Counted from the stretch's first letter, positions 1 to 9,253 are shown. The stretch: DNA of 64,000 nucleotides from Bacteroidia bacterium (GCA_030428705.1 JAUIDI010000001.1:62001-126000), one strand, 5' to 3'. Numbers and translations are program-made. The notes: generated from the letters alone by a model not told the origin.

Positions 1-1
1 C

Positions 2-784
2 TATTTCCTGCAATCTCAAGAACCTGCTGACGAGGTCTATAATGATTTTAACGAGGAAAACAATTACGAAAATGAATTTGATGACGATCTTAAACCTCTT
101 TTGAGGGCCGCGGGCCAAGGGGATTATGGAGCAGTAAAAAAAATGCTCGAAAATGGGGCGGATGTAAACCTTTTGCAAGAGGGAGAAGGTACGCCGCTGA
201 CAATGGCAATACGCAGTGGGGAGTTCGAAATTGCGAAATTCTTATTGGAAAAAGGAGCTGATCCAAACCTTGGGACCAATGGGGATGGTCACCCTCTTTG
301 GATGGCAGCAAGAAAGGGAGATATTGAACTTGTTCGTCTTCTTGTGGAAAACGGAGTTGATGTAAATACGAAGTATCCAGGGGATGGTAGTGCTTTAATT
401 CAGGCGGCAGGTGCGGGAAACCTCGAAATGGTCAAGGTGCTTGTAGCGTTGAAGGCCGATGTTAATATGCCCGTTGAAGGTGATGGCAATCCCTTGATCA
501 TGGCCTCCAAAGGTGGATATTTGAACATTGTTGAATATTTGATAAACAAAGGGGCCGATGTCGATTATGAAGTCGTCGGAGATGAGGTGCCATTGATCAA
601 TGCTAGCGAACAAGGCCATTTGGATGTAATCAAGTACTTGGTAGCCCAAGGTGCGAATGTTAATAAAAAATGCACTGAAAACATCAATGGAAAAATCCGT
701 GTGAGAACGGCATTGATAATGGCAAAGAAAAAGGGACATAGCGAAATTGTGGAATACTTGATAGCGAAGGGTGCAAAGGAGTGA
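2..784 (+). CDS. Ankyrin-repeat protein, 5' end cut by window edge
   Basis: The frame is open from the first bases of the window, so this is the C-terminal part of a longer gene; the TTG at 101 is an internal Leu codon inside the first repeat, not a start. The visible 260 residues begin with a short acidic, Asn-rich linker. About seven ankyrin repeats follow, each near 34 residues, with the usual PL-x-x-A core and a closing G-A-D-V-N type turn. Ankyrin stacks are protein-binding scaffolds and the partner is not visible here. In Bacteroidota such stacks can follow an N-terminal enzyme or membrane domain, which would lie left of the window. The repeat call is firm; the function is unknown. Confidence 0.85.
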   Translation, partial: YFLQSQEPADEVYNDFNEENNYENEFDDDLKPLLRAAGQGDYGAVKKMLENGADVNLLQEGEGTPLTMAIRSGEFEIAKFLLEKGADPNLGTNGDGHPLWMAARKGDIELVRLLVENGVDVNTKYPGDGSALIQAAGAGNLEMVKVLVALKADVNMPVEGDGNPLIMASKGGYLNIVEYLINKGADVDYEVVGDEVPLINASEQGHLDVIKYLVAQGANVNKKCTENINGKIRVRTALIMAKKKGHSEIVEYLIAKGAKE

Positions 785-803
785 CCATCGATAACATAAA
801 CAG

Positions 804-842
804 AAAACCTCTTTCTTTTGAAAATAGGGAAGGAGGTTTTTT
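804..842. terminator. Bidirectional terminator between convergent genes
   Basis: An inverted repeat has arms AAAACCTC (804-811) and GAGGTTTT (833-840), extended inward by four further pairs including one wobble. A-rich and T-rich flanks suit termination in both directions. It sits between the ankyrin gene and the convergent sulfatase gene. Confidence 0.7.
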
Positions 843-2628
843 AATCAATCCTTTTGAACATCAACAAACGCAGGTCGATTCCTTCGTCCCCATCCATTTT
901 CAAAGTTTTTAGGATAAGCGGGTTTCTTCCTTTTTGAAGCTCGATTTTTCCCAAAATATGCGGTTTGAATTCTTTGACATACGATTCCATCCGCGGAACA
1001 CGATCGTTTTCCATTCCGGTTAGCGGTGGGTCGTGGGCCTCTGTTACCATAGAAATCAATTTACTGTCACCTTGGGATAATTGAAGGGTAACTCCAGTGT
1101 CTTCTGATTTCAGCGTGTAGTAAAGTTCGACTTCGAATTCACCGTCGACCAAGACCTCGACATCCCAAGTAATCGAGTCTTTTTCACTTTTCCAATGGGT
1201 AAAAAAAGTATTGTTCGGATATCGGTTACTGCGTTCGATGTTGCCATGGGGAATGCCATCACGTGCCGGAATCTGGGTATACACAAAATCCGGATGCCCC
1301 AAAGTTATGGGCCTGTCATCGGTTCCGCTGTTTAAGGGAACGATTTCGGCCAGCCAATGTTCCTTGGCCTTTTTCAACGAATCGGCCAGTTTCGGAAACT
1401 TTTGGGAAACATCGGTTGTCTGCCCTCGATCTTCATCCATGTCATAAAGTCGGTTTTCGTTGTCCAAACGGTATTGTTGTGTGCGCATACTTGTTTTTCC
1501 GTTCCAATGATTGACTATCGACCGATCTGTCCATTCCGGGTTCTTGTCAAAAATCAAAGGCGCGAGATTCCTGCCATCCAAAGGTTTTTGCGTTTTCGGA
1601 ACGATACCTACGAGATTCGATAGGGTAGGCAACAGATCTATGGCGCTTCCTATCTGTTTTATTTTTTTTCCTGCAGGGATTGAATCCTTCCACTGGATGA
1701 AAAATGGAGTGTGCACTCCGCCTTCATCCGTAGACCCTTTTCTGCCGCGCATACCCCCGTTCCATCGCCATCCGTTCGGCCCATTATCGGATAGGTATAT
1801 GATAATTGTATTTTCTTCCAGCTTCAGTTCTTTCAACTTGTTAATGATTCTCCCCACATTATAATCGATGTTCTCGACCATCGCCAATGCCGCGCGTGTA
1901 AAATCCTCATCTTCCTCTTCCTCGCCATGATACTTCATTTTTAGGTTTTTGTCCTTGAACGCACCCCAGTAAGCATCCGGAACCTGCATTGGGCTATGGG
2001 GAGTGTTGAGGGGCAAGTACAGGAAAAAGGGATTTTCACGATTCTTTTCCATGAAATCGATACCATGGTCGGTGAGGTCGTCTACCAAAAACCCATTGCC
2101 TTTTACGATTTTGCCATTATGCTCCAACATCGGATTGAAATAATTGCCCCAATGACCCGAAGCAAAACCATAGTAGTCATCAAAACCTCTTGAATTTGGG
2201 TGATACGGTGGCTGCATACCGTTGTGCCATTTACCATAGGCAGCGGTTTTATATCCGGCCTGTTTCAATAGTTCGGCAATAGTGGTTTCATTCAAGTTCA
2301 TACGTTCGCCACCCGCAGAAGTACGATGTACCCCCAAACGTGTTGCATAACGCCCTGTGAGCAGTTCGGCACGTGTGGGCGAACATACAGGTTGCACATA
2401 AAAGTTTTCAAAAACTGCTCCATTTTTTGCCAATGCATCGATGTTCGGGGTGCTGAGGTTGGTATTTCCATTAACACTCAGATCGCCCCAACCCTGATCG
2501 TCGCTCATTATCAATACGATATTCGGTTTTTTCCGAACGGTCGCTATCGGTTCGTTCCCTTTTCGTTCAGCGCAAGAGCTTAGCAATAAAACCGCCAGAC
2601 CGATCAAAAGGAACTTGCAGTTCTTCAT
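841..2628 (-). CDS. Sulfatase (family S1), lipoprotein
   Basis: This is a type I sulfatase that would cleave sulfate esters, probably from a polysaccharide. With the start at 2628 the protein is 595 aa and opens with a clean lipoprotein signal (Lys-containing n-region, LAVLLL core, lipobox LSSC). An in-frame ATG at 2658 would add 10 residues and disturb that signal. Visible motifs are the metal-binding MSDDQGWGD near residue 42, the formylglycine motif CSPTR near residue 82 (a Cys-type site needing a maturase), and YLSDNGPN. The C-terminal 130 residues look like a beta-sandwich. It follows the GH130 gene closely on the same strand (6-36 bp), suggesting joint expression. No SusC/SusD pair is present, so the substrate cannot be named. 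Confidence 0.9.
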   Translation of the reverse strand: MKNCKFLLIGLAVLLLSSCAERKGNEPIATVRKKPNIVLIMSDDQGWGDLSVNGNTNLSTPNIDALAKNGAVFENFYVQPVCSPTRAELLTGRYATRLGVHRTSAGGERMNLNETTIAELLKQAGYKTAAYGKWHNGMQPPYHPNSRGFDDYYGFASGHWGNYFNPMLEHNGKIVKGNGFLVDDLTDHGIDFMEKNRENPFFLYLPLNTPHSPMQVPDAYWGAFKDKNLKMKYHGEEEEDEDFTRAALAMVENIDYNVGRIINKLKELKLEENTIIIYLSDNGPNGWRWNGGMRGRKGSTDEGGVHTPFFIQWKDSIPAGKKIKQIGSAIDLLPTLSNLVGIVPKTQKPLDGRNLAPLIFDKNPEWTDRSIVNHWNGKTSMRTQQYRLDNENRLYDMDEDRGQTTDVSQKFPKLADSLKKAKEHWLAEIVPLNSGTDDRPITLGHPDFVYTQIPARDGIPHGNIERSNRYPNNTFFTHWKSEKDSITWDVEVLVDGEFEVELYYTLKSEDTGVTLQLSQGDSKLISMVTEAHDPPLTGMENDRVPRMESYVKEFKPHILGKIELQKGRNPLILKTLKMDGDEGIDLRLLMFKRID

Positions 2629-2664
2629 TAGGTGGATTTTAAACACTAAACTTTGCATTAAAAT

Positions 2665-3789
2665 CTATTCTTTAATCGCCAACCCTACCATTGAATCGGC
2701 CGTACCATAGTATAAAAACCACTTGTTCTTAAAATAGACCAATCCCTCGATAAAGGTTGTTCCGGCTTTATACTGACCACTGATTTCATGGGGAAGGCTC
2801 GGACAGATAAAAGGAGCTTCGAGTCGGGACAAAAACTTTTTGGGATCGTTCTTGTCAAAGAGTACCTGTCCGCCACAATATGTGCCTTCAGAATATTTTG
2901 TCGTTGCCCCCTCACCGTTAAGGTTCTTGCCATTGTACAAAAGCAAGATTCCATTTTCGGTGTAAAGGGCCGGTGGCCCCGGCTCGGTAAGATGGCTGTC
3001 GAATTCGTTCAAAGTTGGCTCGAAAACATGTAATAGTTCTCCCTCTTCGTCGAGGAGGGGCGTCCAGTCGATACCGTTTTCAGATTCGGCCAAATTGACA
3101 AAAAGTTCGCCCCAGTACATGAGATACTTGCCGTTGATTTTTTTCGCCTTCAACCTTCCATCAACCAATTCGGTCACTACGGATCCCGACTTGCTCCAAA
3201 CGTCCAAAAATTTACCGTCGTATGCTTTTTGAAAAACAGGCCCGTGTTTGGTCCACGTTTTCAAATCCTGAGAAGTCGCACAAGAAAGTCGGGCAATGTC
3301 TTTGTTCCAACTAGTATAATGCATGATATAAGTGCCATCGGCAGTTTCGACAATACGCGGATCTTCGATTCCGCCCGGCTGATCCCATCTTGAAAATTCG
3401 TCGTTATCAGGATATAGTACGGGTTCGGGATATTTTGTGAAATCGATACCATTGGTGCTGTAGGCCAATCCGATTCTGGATGTTCTTCCGCCCAAAATCG
3501 CATCGGGGTTGTCTTCCGCCCGAAAGAGCATAAATACGGTATCGTTTCTGACGATAGCTCCCGGATTGAAAACATCGGCCTTTTGCCACTGGACTTTCTT
3601 TTTGGTAACAGGGTCTGCAAAAACAGGGGTCGAATCGGCGGTCATTATCGGATTGATATCCGTTTTTTCGAAGCCGAGCATCCAAAAATCATTCGCATCT
3701 TTTTCGATTATTTTGACATTGGTTTTCTGTTGTTTGCAAGAAAAGTTGATTGTAAAAATTACAATAAGGAAGATAAATCTAAAATTCAT
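2665..3789 (-). CDS. GH130 family mannoside-active enzyme, lipoprotein
   Basis: This five-bladed propeller enzyme looks like GH130, the family of mannosyl-glycan phosphorylases and beta-1,2-mannosidases. A lipobox (INFSC, Cys18) predicts a lipid anchor. Family-type motifs are FNPGAIV near residue 75, LFRAED near 89, GGIEDPRIV near 139 with Asp143, YWGE near 225, and GTTFIEGLVYF near the C-terminus. Where phosphorylases usually carry a YHG stretch with a phosphate-contacting His, this protein has LYNGKN. That tentatively favours a hydrolase. It is the promoter-proximal gene of the pair with the sulfatase, suggesting action on a sulfated mannose-containing glycan; that substrate is inference. 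Confidence 0.75.
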   Translation of the reverse strand: MNFRFIFLIVIFTINFSCKQQKTNVKIIEKDANDFWMLGFEKTDINPIMTADSTPVFADPVTKKKVQWQKADVFNPGAIVRNDTVFMLFRAEDNPDAILGGRTSRIGLAYSTNGIDFTKYPEPVLYPDNDEFSRWDQPGGIEDPRIVETADGTYIMHYTSWNKDIARLSCATSQDLKTWTKHGPVFQKAYDGKFLDVWSKSGSVVTELVDGRLKAKKINGKYLMYWGELFVNLAESENGIDWTPLLDEEGELLHVFEPTLNEFDSHLTEPGPPALYTENGILLLYNGKNLNGEGATTKYSEGTYCGGQVLFDKNDPKKFLSRLEAPFICPSLPHEISGQYKAGTTFIEGLVYFKNKWFLYYGTADSMVGLAIKE

Positions 3790-3920
3790 GTGCCATATTT
3801 AAAAGGATGGACAAATACAGGCATAAAATAATCATTTTATTATAGGTTAAGTTGGATTATTAAGGATTTCAGGTTTTTAAAATTTAATTTGCGGTATCTT
3901 TTATATTTTTAAGACATCAT

Positions 3921-4631
3921 ATGATACGATATACCTTTGCCGCCGTCTTAATGTTCATTGTATTTGGATGCAAGCAAGAAACGTCCAAAAAAGAAAATGA
4001 GGAATCTCAGACCGTTCAAAAAGTCGATTCGGCAAGTATCAAGGGGCCTGCGTCGAAGAAATTCAAAACTTTCGAAGGTCTGGCCGATACTACCTTTGTA
4101 CGTTTGGCGGACTTTAGCGATGGATTTGCCTTTGACATGCGTTATGCGACCAAGAACAATTTTTTAAAGGAAAAAGTGTATGATTGCGCAGAATGTTATA
4201 CGCGGGTCAAGACCTTAAAGGCACTGTTGAGCGCCAACGCCGACTTCGGGAAATCAGGGGTCAAGATAAAGTTTTTTGATTGCTACCGCCCAAATTCGGT
4301 ACAATACAAAATGTGGGAAATCGTACCGAACCCGCAGTATGTCGCTAATCCGAAAAAAGGGTCGATTCACAATAAGGGCGGAGCGGTCGATATAACACTG
4401 GTCACTTTAGAAGGGGAAGAACTTGATATGGGCACCGATTTTGATTTCTTTGGAAAGAAGGCCTATCACGATAATACCGATTTGCCTCAAGAGATTCTTG
4501 ATAATCGAAAACTGTTGAAGGAGACTATGGAAAAGCATGGGTTTTGGTCAACAAGGACCGAGTGGTGGCACTATAATCTACAGGGCGCACATAAAGACCC
4601 TATCGCCAATTTCAAATGGGAGTGTGAATAG
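3921..4631 (+). CDS. D-Ala-D-Ala dipeptidase, VanX/DdpX type (peptidase M15D)
   Basis: The product is a zinc dipeptidase of the VanX/DdpX family, expected to split D-Ala-D-Ala during peptidoglycan turnover. A lipobox (IVFGC, Cys17) predicts a lipoprotein. The zinc and catalytic residues are all present: His150 and Asp157 in SIHNKGGAVD, Glu214 and His217 in TEWWHYN, and Arg123 in CYRPNS. The length of 236 aa fits the family plus a lipoprotein linker. It starts 131 bp from the divergent GH130 gene and is followed 17 bp later by an esterase gene. There is no vanHA context, so a cell-wall recycling role is more likely than glycopeptide resistance. Confidence 0.9.
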   Translation: MIRYTFAAVLMFIVFGCKQETSKKENEESQTVQKVDSASIKGPASKKFKTFEGLADTTFVRLADFSDGFAFDMRYATKNNFLKEKVYDCAECYTRVKTLKALLSANADFGKSGVKIKFFDCYRPNSVQYKMWEIVPNPQYVANPKKGSIHNKGGAVDITLVTLEGEELDMGTDFDFFGKKAYHDNTDLPQEILDNRKLLKETMEKHGFWSTRTEWWHYNLQGAHKDPIANFKWECE

Positions 4632-4648
4632 CAACTAAAACAATCGTA

Positions 4649-5575
4649 ATGAACAACAAAAAGAAGTTTAAATTATCCTTGTTAGGATCTATACTAGTTA
4701 CTTTTATGATAAATGCACAAGATGCCATCATTCCTTTATGGCCTGCGGACAAGATTCCGAATCGGATAGTATCTGATGAAAAAGAAGAGGTTATTTCCGA
4801 AGATATTGTCAGAATTGCCAAAGTACAGGAACCAACCATCGAAGTATATCTGCCGGCGAAGAAAAATGCCACCGGTGAGGCCATGTTAATTTTTCCGGGA
4901 GGTGGATACGGTATTTTGGCCTACGATTGGGAGGGTACCGATATCGCAAAATTTTTAAATGGTAAGGGTATTGCAGGAATCGTAGTGAAATACCGTTTGC
5001 CGTCCGATGTATCGCAGACCGAAAAACACAATGTGCCCTTGATCGATGCGCAACGGGCGATTCGGTTGACGAGGAGCAGGGCATCCGAATTTAATATCCG
5101 TCCGAATAAAATAGGGATTATCGGATTTTCGGCGGGAGGGCACTTGGCCTCGACCTTGGGCACCCATTTTGATGAAAAGGTATACGAACCGGTGGACGCA
5201 ATAGATACCCTGACCGCCCGCCCCGACTTTATGGCGTTGGGATATCCTGTAATAACTTTCGGAAATTCGACCCATGGCGGGTCAAAGAAGAATTTATTGG
5301 GGGAGAACCCCAAACCTGAAATGGTCGAACATTTTTCCAATGAAAAGCAGGTAACCGAGAATACGCCCCCGACTTTTTTAATGCATGCAACGGATGACGG
5401 GGGGGTTCCTGTAAAAAATAGCTTACTGTTTTTTCAGGCCTTAAAGGATAAGGGAGTTTCCGCAACCATGCATATTTATCCCGAAGGAGGCCATGGATTT
5501 TCATTGGCAAGGGAAAATGTGCATTTACGGGGGTGGACCGAACGAATGTTTGAATGGATTGAAAGCTTAAGGTAA
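4649..5575 (+). CDS. Secreted alpha/beta-hydrolase, carbohydrate acetylesterase-like
   Basis: This alpha/beta-hydrolase has a signal peptide ending near INAQ (residue 24). An oxyanion-hole motif FPGGGYG lies near residue 82, the nucleophile elbow GFSAGGH puts Ser161 as nucleophile, the acid is in HATDDGGVP near 250, and His282 is in EGGHGF. The motif set matches the acetylxylan-esterase-like and BD-FAE-like hydrolases common in Bacteroidota, which remove acetyl groups from plant or algal polysaccharides. It is probably co-transcribed with the VanX-like gene (17 bp gap). The substrate is not deducible; another small ester is possible. Confidence 0.85.
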   Translation: MNNKKKFKLSLLGSILVTFMINAQDAIIPLWPADKIPNRIVSDEKEEVISEDIVRIAKVQEPTIEVYLPAKKNATGEAMLIFPGGGYGILAYDWEGTDIAKFLNGKGIAGIVVKYRLPSDVSQTEKHNVPLIDAQRAIRLTRSRASEFNIRPNKIGIIGFSAGGHLASTLGTHFDEKVYEPVDAIDTLTARPDFMALGYPVITFGNSTHGGSKKNLLGENPKPEMVEHFSNEKQVTENTPPTFLMHATDDGGVPVKNSLLFFQALKDKGVSATMHIYPEGGHGFSLARENVHLRGWTERMFEWIESLR

Positions 5576-5597
5576 TTTTTATAAAGTGACTAAAGAA

Positions 5598-7166
5598 TCA
5601 CCTTTTTTGTTTTCCACTTCCTGTTAAGGTACTTATGATACCGTGTTCGACATTTAGCCATAGATAATTGAAAAAAGACTTACTGGGATTACGTTCTACG
5701 TGGATTCTACCAAAACGGTATCCCTGTTCATCGGCTTTGGAACCGTCATTGATTAATATGCCTCCGAGGGTCGTAAGGACCTTATTTACTTTGTGTGTCT
5801 TTTTTCTGAATACCTCGAACTTAAAATCATGATATTTCATCTTCATCTGCCCAGTAGAACTCTTTGAATCACCGCTTATCGTAAAAAATAGGTTGTCAAT
5901 GGTTCCTTTGGCATCGGCGTTCAGGTTGGGTACCAAAAACGAGTTCACACTTGGCCCCGAGAAATTACTTAACGAACCCGAAGCGTCAAAACGGCTGTTA
6001 TGGGTATTAAAGCTCCAATCAAGGTGTAACGGTGATTTTCCCATCAATTGCGTCTTGGCATTGATTTGGATTTTTTCTGGTTCGGGCGCATGGTTGTTGA
6101 GGTTCAAGATATCCATTTCCAAGTCATCAAAGAAGATTCTACCGGTCCCTTGCCCAGCTTTAACATGCTCCTCATATCCTATATGGCCATCCGTGATTGA
6201 CATTTTTGAAACATTTAGATCGATGGGTAGTTTTTTTAACAATGCCCCGTACAAAGGTTTGTGGCTTAAATCATCGGCAACAAGTTTGTCACGATATATC
6301 TCAAGGGCCAATTTTCGTATGGCTATACTATCCGAAGTGAAGTGGAATCGACTTTCATGAAATCCGTAACCGACCGACATAATTTCCAATTCAGGAATTT
6401 TCAGGGTCATATGGTCACGTTCTTTATTTATCTTTTTAGACAGCTCGAGCTTCGTATATTTAGGTTTTAGGTTTAGCTCGCGAATACTAATGTTTTGTGG
6501 GTCAATAGATAAACTCTCAATATCCAGTGTTTCATAAGTGCCCAAATCGGCAAAAAAATTATTCGCATGAAATGAATAGTTCTCAAATGCTACAGGCATC
6601 CTATTGTTTATAATGCTCGAATCGGTTTTAATATCGAATACGTCAAGGTCTATTTCCCCAACATGCACCTTAATACTATCGTTTTCCGTTTTTATCAGTG
6701 AAAATTCCCCATTATTGATTTCCAGTTTATCGATCAAGACCGTTTTCAAAAGTTTAATGTGCCCCACGGGCAAGGACTTTTTGTGCAGTTTCTCGTTATT
6801 GTTTTTTGGGTGATGTTCAACGCGCAAACCATCGATTTCAAGATTTGTTATTTCGATGGTATTGTTAAAGGCGAACTGTCTATAGGAAATGCCGTCAATG
6901 TTCAGGGCTTTTATTGTGGACACGGTATGCACCGGTAATGTGTCCTTGTTTTTGATATGCAGCACAAGATTCGTAAAATCAACTGATCCGGTGAGCAAGT
7001 TCACATTAAGTTTTTCATAGGTCAATTCAATATGGGGGGGTAATTTCTTCTCCAAAAACCCCGAAACCGTTTTTTCGGCGTAGCCGGATAATAATACTGG
7101 CGTCAACAGGATAATTAAGGCCAATACGGCTAGAATTCGGAAAAAGGGTTTTTTATGAAAGATCAT
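5598..7166 (-). CDS. AsmA-like / DUF748-like envelope protein
   Basis: The 522-aa protein has one N-terminal membrane segment (about residues 10-30), then a long beta-rich periplasmic region. Recurrent short strands such as LEIDGLRV, LEINNGEF and KLNVNLLTGSVDF are typical of AsmA/DUF748 proteins. Members of this broad group are thought to form beta-groove bridges or barrel-assembly factors between inner and outer membranes. No catalytic motif is visible. It is convergent with the esterase gene (22 bp between stops) and looks monocistronic. The family call is moderate and the function uncertain. Confidence 0.65.
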   Translation of the reverse strand: MIFHKKPFFRILAVLALIILLTPVLLSGYAEKTVSGFLEKKLPPHIELTYEKLNVNLLTGSVDFTNLVLHIKNKDTLPVHTVSTIKALNIDGISYRQFAFNNTIEITNLEIDGLRVEHHPKNNNEKLHKKSLPVGHIKLLKTVLIDKLEINNGEFSLIKTENDSIKVHVGEIDLDVFDIKTDSSIINNRMPVAFENYSFHANNFFADLGTYETLDIESLSIDPQNISIRELNLKPKYTKLELSKKINKERDHMTLKIPELEIMSVGYGFHESRFHFTSDSIAIRKLALEIYRDKLVADDLSHKPLYGALLKKLPIDLNVSKMSITDGHIGYEEHVKAGQGTGRIFFDDLEMDILNLNNHAPEPEKIQINAKTQLMGKSPLHLDWSFNTHNSRFDASGSLSNFSGPSVNSFLVPNLNADAKGTIDNLFFTISGDSKSSTGQMKMKYHDFKFEVFRKKTHKVNKVLTTLGGILINDGSKADEQGYRFGRIHVERNPSKSFFNYLWLNVEHGIISTLTGSGKQKR

Positions 7167-7331
7167 CGTAACAGGCTATGAACGGCTTGTTTTAATATGA
7201 GGGGGAATACCATTGTAAGCTAAGCAAAAATGATGTGATTTTAATTATATTACTTCTTTTTCTTATGGAGGAATTGATGGAGTCAGGTTGATTTTTATAT
7301 CAAAAAGTGATTCAATTCTAAACAACTTTTA

Positions 7332-7339
7332 TATTTTTG
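7332..7339 (+). promoter_or_regulatory. -7 box of tRNA-Pro promoter
   Basis: TATTTTTG fits the Bacteroidota -7 consensus TAnnTTTG and ends 11 bp before the first base of the tRNA. No clear TTTG element is visible at the expected -33 distance. Confidence 0.6.
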
Positions 7340-7350
7340 CAATCCGATTT

Positions 7351-7427
7351 CGGGATGTAGCGCAGTCCGGTAGCGCACACGGCTGGGGGCCGTGTGGTCG
7401 CAGGTTCAAATCCTGTCATCCCGACCA
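7351..7427 (+). tRNA. tRNA-Pro (anticodon GGG)
   Basis: A complete cloverleaf is visible. The acceptor stem pairs 7351-7357 with 7417-7423, the discriminator is A7424, and CCA is encoded at 7425-7427. The anticodon stem is CACGG/CCGTG (7378-7382 with 7390-7394) with loop CTGGGGG, placing anticodon GGG at 7385-7387. A T-loop TTCAAAT closes the T stem. The GGG anticodon reads CCC and CCU. Confidence 0.97.
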
Positions 7428-7431
7428 TTGA

Positions 7432-7465
7432 AAAGCCTAAAAACCGAAAGGTTTTTAGGCTTTCT
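7432..7465 (+). terminator. Terminator of tRNA-Pro
   Basis: A perfect 14-bp stem pairs AAAGCCTAAAAACC (7432-7445) with its complement (7450-7463), with a GAAA tetraloop and a pyrimidine-rich tail, directly after the tRNA. Confidence 0.85.
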
Positions 7466-7656
7466 CTCTCTTCAGTATCGAATGGAAAAGGATTATCCAG
7501 ATCATTACATTCGGTATAAGTGATTTACTTGTCCTTGAATCAATTTTGTGATAATCTGGTCTATTTTTTTTATTTTCAAGGATAAAAGTTCCCTTAATTG
7601 CGTGGTAATCAGATATGGATGAACTATAAGTCTCATCCTTGGAAAAATGCCCTTCG

Positions 7657-8757
7657 ATGCCCATTTACATGGATCGACATATCGTACCGGGAATAGAGGC
7701 CAAAAATGCGGCCCAGGCCCATCGTGAAGATATGTTGATCCAAGATGAGTACGGTTGCCGTTGTATGACCTATTGGGTCGATGAAGACCGGGGCCATGCC
7801 TTTTGTCTGATCGATGCGCCCAACGAAGAAGCGGTGAGGAAAATGCACGATAGGGCACACGGATTGATTCCCCATGACATCGTTCAGGTAAACAGCAATG
7901 TGGTAGAGGCATTTTTGGGTAGAATTACGGACCCGGTAGGATATTATGATTCTGATGACCACGATCTTAAGATTTTCAACGATCCCGCTTTTCGGATCAT
8001 ACTTGTTTCCCAAACCAAGGATTCCAGATTATTGAAGAACGAATTGGGGTCAAAAAAAACGGAAAAACTGCTAACCCTCTACCATGAGATCATGCGAGAA
8101 CAATTGCATGAAAATCAAGGTCGTGAAGTAGAATTGAAAGGGGAACGCTTTATAGCTTCCTTTGTGTCGGTCACGCAAGCCGTGGCCTGTGCCGCCGAGG
8201 TGCGAAAAAGATTGCATGTGGCAGGCGAATTGATTGATTTGCGCATAGGTCTTAATGCCGGTATGCCCGTTAGTAAGGACGAAAGCATTTTTGGCGATGT
8301 TATCAGAATGGCGGAATATCTGTGCTGTGCAGGCGAATCGAGCCAAATTGTAATGGCTTCGATTATCAGGGAGATATATAAAAGCGATGGAAAAAACAAC
8401 ACAAACGAAAAAACAGTTTTTAAAACCATTGCACCGGCCGATGAAAACGCCTTACAACTTTTGTTCGATGTCATAAGGGAGGGCTACTCCGACCCTCAAT
8501 TTTCGATTCAGGATTTCTGTAAAAAAACAGGTATGAGCAAGTCAAAATTGTATCGACAGAGTACGGCGCTCTTAGGTTTATCCCCTAATGAACTGCTTCG
8601 TGAATACCGACTTAAAAAATCGCTGGCCTTATTGAAAACGGACCGTAATATTGCCCAGACCTCTTTCGATTGCGCCTTTGGCAGTCCTTCCTATTTCACC
8701 AAGTGCTTTCAGGACCGTTTCGGTATCCAGCCCTTGGCCTATCAGAAAATTGCCTGA
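7657..8757 (+). CDS. DUF4242 - cyclase-like - AraC HTH fusion regulator
   Basis: The ATG at 7657 gives the MPIYMDRH opening expected of DUF4242; an in-frame TTG at 7639 is less likely. Residues 1-95 are a DUF4242 domain, the SCO4226-type ferredoxin-like fold reported as nickel-binding, with YGCRCMTYW and HDRAHGLIP stretches. Residues 150-245 resemble a degenerate nucleotide-cyclase-type domain (RIGLNAGMP, FGDVIRMAEYLC) without an obvious full set of metal aspartates. Residues 265-366 form an AraC-type HTH (FCKKTGMSKSKLYRQ, then FGSPSYFTKCFQDRFG). It is probably a sensor-regulator. The next gene downstream encodes a secreted DUF4242 protein and is a plausible target. The ligand is unknown. Confidence 0.8.
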   Translation: MPIYMDRHIVPGIEAKNAAQAHREDMLIQDEYGCRCMTYWVDEDRGHAFCLIDAPNEEAVRKMHDRAHGLIPHDIVQVNSNVVEAFLGRITDPVGYYDSDDHDLKIFNDPAFRIILVSQTKDSRLLKNELGSKKTEKLLTLYHEIMREQLHENQGREVELKGERFIASFVSVTQAVACAAEVRKRLHVAGELIDLRIGLNAGMPVSKDESIFGDVIRMAEYLCCAGESSQIVMASIIREIYKSDGKNNTNEKTVFKTIAPADENALQLLFDVIREGYSDPQFSIQDFCKKTGMSKSKLYRQSTALLGLSPNELLREYRLKKSLALLKTDRNIAQTSFDCAFGSPSYFTKCFQDRFGIQPLAYQKIA

Positions 8758-8824
8758 ATCCCTTTTTGGTCTGTTTCTCATACTTTTTGGATTGTTCCTG
8801 ATATTCTTCTGCTCAAGGACTTTC

Positions 8825-8832
8825 TAGCTTTG
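8825..8832 (+). promoter_or_regulatory. -7 box before DUF4242 gene
   Basis: TAGCTTTG matches TAnnTTTG exactly and ends 29 bp before the ATG at 8862, suggesting that the DUF4242 gene has its own promoter. Confidence 0.5.
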
Positions 8833-8861
8833 ACCATATATAAATCTTAAAATTTAAAGTA

Positions 8862-9233
8862 ATGAGAACCATCAAATTTATTCCGCAGTTGTTGGCCCTT
8901 TTTATAGGTCTGGCAATGTATTCACAGAATGAAACCAACGATCAAAAAGCGAAATCCATGAAAACCTATGTTATCGAACGCGAAATTCCCAATGCGGGAA
9001 ATCTCACCACAGAGGAATTAAAAGGTATTTCAAAAAAATCAAACGAAGTGTTGGCCGAAATGGGCCAAGGCATTGAATGGCAGCATAGTTATGTAACCGA
9101 TGACAAGGTTTTTTGTGTTTACAAGGCCGAGAACAAAGAACTTTTGGTAGAACATGCCAAAAAGGGCGGTTTCCCCATCAATAACATTAGCGAACTGTCG
9201 ACGGTAATCAATCCAACGACTGCCAAAGAATAG
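8862..9233 (+). CDS. Secreted DUF4242 (nickel-binding-like) protein
   Basis: This 123-aa protein has an N-terminal signal peptide (about residues 1-20, ending near YSQ) followed by a single DUF4242 domain. Family-type stretches are TYVIEREIPNAG, WQHSYVTDDKVFCVY and HAKKGGFPINNISE. Proteins of this family are small ferredoxin-like folds, and one actinobacterial member was described as nickel-binding. Export to the periplasm or outside is predicted. It lies 104 bp downstream of the AraC fusion that carries a DUF4242 domain of its own, which suggests a regulator-target pair. The biochemical role is unknown. Confidence 0.8.
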   Translation: MRTIKFIPQLLALFIGLAMYSQNETNDQKAKSMKTYVIEREIPNAGNLTTEELKGISKKSNEVLAEMGQGIEWQHSYVTDDKVFCVYKAENKELLVEHAKKGGFPINNISELSTVINPTTAKE

Positions 9234-9253
9234 GATTGTTAGGGTTAGCTTTT

